From: Acidobacteriota bacterium
GTDB lineage: Bacteria; Acidobacteriota; Terriglobia; Bryobacterales; Bryobacteraceae
Reading direction: 5' to 3'
DNA length: 9,268 nucleotides
Assembly: GCA_026394095.1 (NCBI GenBank)
Contig: JAPKYY010000942.1
Coordinates: 1 to 9,268 of the forward strand
In this document: positions 6,193 to 9,268 of the stretch, piece after piece
Layout of the letters: the number at the start of each line of letters is the position of its first letter
Numbering within the stretch: position 1 is the stretch's first letter
Program-made: the position numbers and the translations under genes
Notes under the pieces: generated by a model
Seen by the model: only the letters and a program-made list of their open reading frames with translations
Databases searched by the model: none
What the model was told of the DNA's origin: nothing

Positions 6193-7341
6193 TTGGTCCA
6201 CTACTCCAATTCGATCCTGGCCGGACTGGCTGCTGCATTCTTGGCAGTGCTGGCCCTTGGCACATTCTGGACAAACGACGAAGCGGCGCGGATTACGTCT
6301 ATAAGTATCGGATATAGTATAACTTATCTTTGCTTCTTTTGTGCCCTCTGGATTGCGTCACGTGTGCCAGAATCGCAACAGTTGCGGAGAGTAGTAGTAC
6401 TTGCAGCCATCTCCTTTCGATTGTTGGCTTTCACCCTCCCTTCCAGCCTGAGTGACGACTACCTGCGCTACGAGTGGGAGGCAGAAACGATCTCACGCGG
6501 CCTGAACCCCTACCGTATCAGCCCGGCGCAGCTTTCTGCCCCCGATCACCGGATCCCTGGTTACGACTTCTCTGCCGTCTACGGTCCGGTGCTCGAATTT
6601 GCGCACTGGGCAACTTACCAGACCGGCTTGCCGATGAAGACATCGTCGTCGCTAGCCGAAGCGTTGCTGCTGCTCCTGGCCTGGCGGCAACGCTGGCCCA
6701 CGTGGCGCTGGATGATCCTCGCCTGGAGCCCACTCAGCATCTACGAATATTGGATGAACGGCCACAGTGACTCGTGGCTGATCCTGCTGCTCTTTGCCGC
6801 ACTAGTGACAAAAGGACTGAGCAGTTGGATCTGGCTCGCCCTGGCAACTCTCACCAAATGGTGGCCCCTGCTTCTGATTCCCATTTGGCTCGCCCAGCGA
6901 TACTCGCCGCCCGGGCTGGTCGCCTACGCATTGCTTATGTCCAGTTGCCTGCTGCTGATGCCAGTCCACGAGTGGGTGACAAAAGTTCGATTTACAACAG
7001 GCTTCCTGGGAGGTTGGCAGAATAACGTCTTCCTCTATCGATTTCTTAGCGACAAGATGCAGGCAATAGGAATTGCGGCACTAAGCAGCGCAAGCCTTCC
7101 ATTTCTCAAGCTGGGTCTTGCCGAGTCTATCCTCTGCTTCCTCACCATATTTCTCTCCTTCTCGGGCAACATTCATCTCTGGTACCTGGGCTGGCTGCTG
7201 CCCTTTCTCGCTGCCAGCCGCTGGAATCCTCTCCCCTGGCTTCTCCCGGTACGAAGACCAACTTATGAGAGTCTGGATATGGACTGCCGTGGTAGTATTT
7301 TCTGGCTACAGATTTTTCACCAAGAGGAATGGATAGAATAG
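6193..7341 (+). CDS. GT-C polytopic glycosyltransferase (GT87/mannosyltransferase-like), apparent 3' frameshift
   Basis: An integral membrane protein, 382 aa as read, with about nine hydrophobic segments. GT-C enzymes use polyprenyl-phosphate sugars on the outer face of the membrane. The family pattern is clear: SDDYLRYEWE (87-96, acidic catalytic loop), GLNPYRISP (103-111), AVYGPV (128-133), NGHSDSW (189-195), TLTKWWPLLLIP (219-230), GGWQNNVF (273-280) and HLWYLGWLLPF (328-338). After codon 352 (7246) the frame turns hydrophilic. The +1 frame from 7250 instead reads YEDQL, a good last helix (RVWIWTAVVVFSGYRFF) and basic TKRNG, with its stop at 7334-7336. A one-base insertion between about 7222 and 7250 is likely. 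The start is uncertain: TTG at 6193 gives a 10-base divergent gap, whereas GTG at 6124 would overlap the GT2 gene by 59 bases. Neither has a good ribosome site. Confidence 0.78.
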   Translation: MVHYSNSILAGLAAAFLAVLALGTFWTNDEAARITSISIGYSITYLCFFCALWIASRVPESQQLRRVVVLAAISFRLLAFTLPSSLSDDYLRYEWEAETISRGLNPYRISPAQLSAPDHRIPGYDFSAVYGPVLEFAHWATYQTGLPMKTSSSLAEALLLLLAWRQRWPTWRWMILAWSPLSIYEYWMNGHSDSWLILLLFAALVTKGLSSWIWLALATLTKWWPLLLIPIWLAQRYSPPGLVAYALLMSSCLLLMPVHEWVTKVRFTTGFLGGWQNNVFLYRFLSDKMQAIGIAALSSASLPFLKLGLAESILCFLTIFLSFSGNIHLWYLGWLLPFLAASRWNPLPWLLPVRRPTYESLDMDCRGSIFWLQIFHQEEWIE

Positions 7342-7348
7342 ATCAGGA

Positions 7349-7726
7349 ATGGCGATACATCTAAGAGCGCTGGCAATTGCACTAATTGCCATGGGAATCG
7401 GCGGCGGCCTCTTCTCCTTAATTTGGATGATTGCCAATGGCGGACCGAGCGGCCTGGCCAATGCGTTTGACGATTTGTCTTCTGTTTTGGGTCCGATCGT
7501 GGTTGGCATTGTATTCCTGAATATCTTCCTCGCAGTCCCGATGGTAATGACTGGTTTGGGTCTACTCCGCGCGCAGGGCTGGGCCCGCACGATGGGCATG
7601 GTAGTCTGTTCACTCGCAATCATTAACATCCCGCTTGGGAGCATGCTTGGTGGTTATGGCCTATGGGTTCTCACGTCTCTGGAAGTAGAGCCTCTTTTCG
7701 AAAACCGCGGCGACAACAACCAATAA
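7349..7726 (+). CDS. Small conserved-type integral membrane protein, function unknown
   Basis: A 125-aa protein with three or four membrane segments: about 5-28, 46-70 and 79-109, the last likely a pair of helices around IPLG. A short acidic, polar tail follows (EPLFENRGDNNQ). The stretch GLGLLRAQGWARTMGMVV followed by INIPLGSMLGGYGLWVL (about 69-108) resembles a pattern I associate with small bacterial membrane proteins of unknown role ('GiGLL..r.WART.gi...l....iPlGt.lGiYgLWvL'); I know no function for it. The ATG lies 12 bases after the restored-frame stop of the GT-C gene, which suggests co-transcription. AGGA abuts the ATG directly, too close to be an ideal ribosome site. The gene is followed by the terminator, so it is the last gene of the block. 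Confidence 0.7.
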   Translation: MAIHLRALAIALIAMGIGGGLFSLIWMIANGGPSGLANAFDDLSSVLGPIVVGIVFLNIFLAVPMVMTGLGLLRAQGWARTMGMVVCSLAIINIPLGSMLGGYGLWVLTSLEVEPLFENRGDNNQ

Positions 7727-7770
7727 CAGGGTCAACTGGCCCAATCGAGTTGGGTGATATGCCCCACATC

Positions 7771-7802
7771 GCCGGCGATTCGCCGGCTTTTTCTTTTCTT
7801 TT
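7771..7802 (+). terminator. Rho-independent terminator
   Basis: A perfect 7-bp all-G/C stem (GCCGGCG at 7771-7777, CGCCGGC at 7781-7787) with an ATT loop is followed at once by a long T-rich run (7788-7802, broken only by C). This is a textbook intrinsic terminator for the plus strand, ending the GT-C/125-aa-protein transcript and separating it from the cco genes. The reverse direction has no T-run. A weaker 5-bp hairpin (CCCAA/TTGGG, 7740-7754) precedes it. Confidence 0.92.
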
Positions 7803-7843
7803 CAAACACATAGAATCGGTCTCAAAACTGCCTTAGTACTCCC

Positions 7844-7848
7844 AGAGG
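7844..7848 (+). promoter_or_regulatory. Ribosome binding site of ccoS
   Basis: AGAGG lies six bases before the second of two adjacent ATG codons (7855) and three before the first (7852). The spacing favours 7855 as the true start. Upstream, TAGAAT at 7811-7816 resembles a -10 box just after the terminator, but no -35 match accompanies it. Confidence 0.6.
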
Positions 7849-7854
7849 TAAATG

Positions 7855-8067
7855 ATGTTCTACGTGTTTATTTTCATCTGGGCCTTCGCGCTAATCGCCG
7901 GAGTCACCATGGTGTGGCTGCTGGCCTGGGCCATCAAGCAGGGTGAATTCAAGAATCTGCGACAGGGTGCAAGGTCCATTTTTGACGACGAAGAACCGGT
8001 TGGAATGGTCACTGACTACTTCCCCGGCGAGGCGCCACTTATGAAACAACTGGAGGTGCGGCGATGA
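7855..8067 (+). CDS. ccoS: CcoS-like cbb3 cytochrome oxidase assembly protein
   Basis: A 70-aa protein. CcoS is a one-helix inner-membrane protein needed to insert cofactors into cbb3 oxidase. The sequence has one N-terminal helix (about 2-27, rich in F, I, A, V, W and L). It is followed by the CcoS signature WAIKQGEFKNLRQGARSIFDDEEP, corresponding to 'aw.vksGQf.Dl...a..il.Dd.p' in known members. The tail of about 20 residues after FDDEEP is somewhat longer than in many CcoS proteins. The ATG at 7852, one codon earlier, is the alternative start. The stop overlaps the ccoN start in an ATGA, and the first gene of the new unit lies just after a terminator, so ccoS and ccoN are almost certainly co-transcribed. 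No clear FNR box (TTGAT-N4-ATCAA) is visible upstream. Confidence 0.78.
   Translation: MFYVFIFIWAFALIAGVTMVWLLAWAIKQGEFKNLRQGARSIFDDEEPVGMVTDYFPGEAPLMKQLEVRR
8052..8056 (+). promoter_or_regulatory. Ribosome binding site of ccoN inside ccoS
   Basis: GGAGG ends seven bases before the ccoN ATG at 8064 and is embedded in the last codons of ccoS. This supports both the start choice and translational coupling through the ATGA overlap. Confidence 0.8.
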
Positions 8068-9268
8068 GCGAATCAGCTCTTGAGATTACCCCGCAAGGGG
8101 AAGCAGTTTCCCGGATTGAAGTGGACCGGTCTGCAGAATGGGTGGTCACCATATATTGGGCCAGTTCCCTGTTATGGCTCCTGGTCGCCACCCTCGCCGG
8201 GTTGATTAGCTCAGTCAAGCTTCACTCCCCTGACTTTTTGGGCGGCATCGAGTGGTTAACCTTTGGGCGCATCCGTCCTGTGCATTGGGACACCGCAATT
8301 TACGGATTTGGCGGCACTGCAGCATCGGGCACATTACTCTGGCTGCAGGCACGTTTGTGTCAAACCCGAATTCCCTTCCCGGCCTTACTGATCGCTGGTG
8401 GCGTGATCTTCAACGTTGGAGTTCTATTAGGCACGATCGGCGTTTTGATGGGCCAATCGACCGGCGTCGAGGCTCTCGAGTTTCCACTCTACGCCATGCC
8501 TCTGCTGGTGATTCCTTACGTCTTCATCGTCATTGCAAACTTCCGGATGTACTTTACCCGGCGCAGCAGCCATACGTATGTATCTCAGTGGTATCTGATG
8601 GCGGTCACCATCTGGTTTCCTGTCCTGGTTTTGGCTGCCGAAGCCTGCACCAACCTTGGGGCGGTGGACGGTGTTGCCCAGGCCGTTGCCAACTGGTGGT
8701 ACGGACACAATGTAGTGGGCCTCTTCGCGACGCCCACTGCAATCGCTGCAGCCTATTATCTGATCCCCAAAGTCATTGGTAAGCCCATCCACAGCTACCA
8801 CCTCTCGCTGCTGGGCTTCTGGTCGAATGCAATCTTCTACAACTGGGCAGGCACACACCATCTCACGGGTGGACCGCTTCCAGCCTGGACGATCACCGTC
8901 GGAGTGGTAGGCAGCATGATGATGTTCATTCCTGTGATCACGATCGGTATCAATCACCACATGACGATGCTGGGCTCCTTCCACCACTTAAAGACCAGCC
9001 CGACTCTTCGTTTTGCCGTCATGGGATCGATGGTCTACACCTTGGCCAGCTTCCAGGGCTCGCTCGAATCCCTCCGCAGCCATCAGGAGATCACTCACTT
9101 CACCCACTACACCATCGGCCACGTCCACTTCGGCATGTACGGCTTCTTTGCCCCGCTCATGTTCGCCATGATGTACTACGCGATGCCAAGGCTCACGGGC
9201 AATGAATGGAGCTCAGCGAGACTGATTCGCATCCACTTCTGGTGCACCCTCTTCGGTACAGCGCTTTA
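8064..9268 (+). CDS. ccoN: cbb3-type cytochrome c oxidase subunit I, 5' part
   Basis: The catalytic membrane subunit of the high-affinity cbb3 haem-copper oxidase, which reduces O2 to water and pumps protons. The 401 codons present run open to the right edge, so the C-terminus, or a possible fused CcoO part, is not seen. All key ligands are there: H74 (RIRPVHWDTAIYGFGG, low-spin haem b), H215 (WWYGHNVVGLF, CuB), H265 and H266 (WAGTHHLTGGPLPAW, CuB), and H353 and H355 (YTIGHVHFGMYGF, high-spin haem b3 and haem b). Y259, in IFYNWAGTHH, lies six residues before H265 and matches the cross-linked tyrosine specific to the C-type oxidases (P. stutzeri Y251). These residues separate it from A-type oxidases and from NO reductase NorB. 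About ten membrane helices are covered. Confidence 0.96.
   Translation, partial: MSESALEITPQGEAVSRIEVDRSAEWVVTIYWASSLLWLLVATLAGLISSVKLHSPDFLGGIEWLTFGRIRPVHWDTAIYGFGGTAASGTLLWLQARLCQTRIPFPALLIAGGVIFNVGVLLGTIGVLMGQSTGVEALEFPLYAMPLLVIPYVFIVIANFRMYFTRRSSHTYVSQWYLMAVTIWFPVLVLAAEACTNLGAVDGVAQAVANWWYGHNVVGLFATPTAIAAAYYLIPKVIGKPIHSYHLSLLGFWSNAIFYNWAGTHHLTGGPLPAWTITVGVVGSMMMFIPVITIGINHHMTMLGSFHHLKTSPTLRFAVMGSMVYTLASFQGSLESLRSHQEITHFTHYTIGHVHFGMYGFFAPLMFAMMYYAMPRLTGNEWSSARLIRIHFWCTLFGTAL

Noticed and set aside
7240..7256. Programmed frameshift signal at the GT-C frame break
   Set aside because: No slippery heptamer or strong downstream structure is visible; the 4-base CTTC/GAAG pairing is too weak, so an insertion or sequencing error is simpler.
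7740..7754. CCCAA/TTGGG hairpin as a separate terminator
   Set aside because: Only five pairs and no T-run; the strong terminator lies about 15 bases downstream.
7803..7851. FNR-type operator upstream of ccoS
   Set aside because: No TTGAT-N4-ATCAA-like palindrome is present in this short leader; only an isolated TAGAAT hexamer was seen.
8252..8987. Open frames on both strands within ccoN
   Set aside because: They are off-frame readings of ccoN, whose own frame carries all haem and copper ligands.

Overview
The window looks like chromosomal DNA of a moderately GC-rich Gram-negative bacterium. I lean towards Acidobacteriota (Bryobacter/Solibacter-like). The reasons are the exported M24B peptidase, the GT2 synthase without a PilZ domain, the GT-C mannosyltransferase-like protein, and a ccoS gene placed directly before ccoN. 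This assignment is inference from gene style, not from a marker gene. I see no mobile element, CRISPR array or RNA gene.

Layout. At 1-1382 (minus strand) there is an exported Xaa-Pro aminopeptidase, followed at once by the first codons of a probable CHASE2 sensor protein that runs off the left edge. From 1403 to 7726 there is a zig-zag of genes. First come a 96-aa methyltransferase-like protein and an overlapping GT1 glycosyltransferase (both +). These are followed by a PrmA-like methyltransferase (-), a renalase-like FAD oxidoreductase (+), a processive-type GT2 glycosyltransferase (-), a GT-C polytopic glycosyltransferase (+) and a 125-aa membrane protein (+). The strand switches at every step between 1382 and 6193. 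Head-to-head gaps are only about 10-44 bases, and both tail-to-tail pairs overlap in coding sequence (73 and 44 bases). A strong rho-independent terminator at 7771-7802 closes this block. From 7855 to the right edge a new unit begins, with ccoS (cbb3 oxidase assembly) overlapping ccoN (catalytic subunit) by ATGA; ccoN is cut by the window end.

How the genes may work together. Three glycosyltransferases of three different folds (GT-B, GT-A, GT-C), two methyltransferase-fold proteins and an FAD oxidoreductase sit side by side, which would fit envelope glycolipid or polysaccharide work. No substrate can be read from the sequence, and the alternating strands argue against one classical operon. 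The cco genes are a separate, respiratory unit.

Points worth a second look are the tight alternating architecture, a perfect 7-bp stem-loop on the GT1 stop codon inside prmA, an apparent +1 frameshift near the 3' end of the GT-C gene, and the methyltransferase-like protein that lacks its SAM-binding glycine loop. I did not find a convincing new defence or mobile system.
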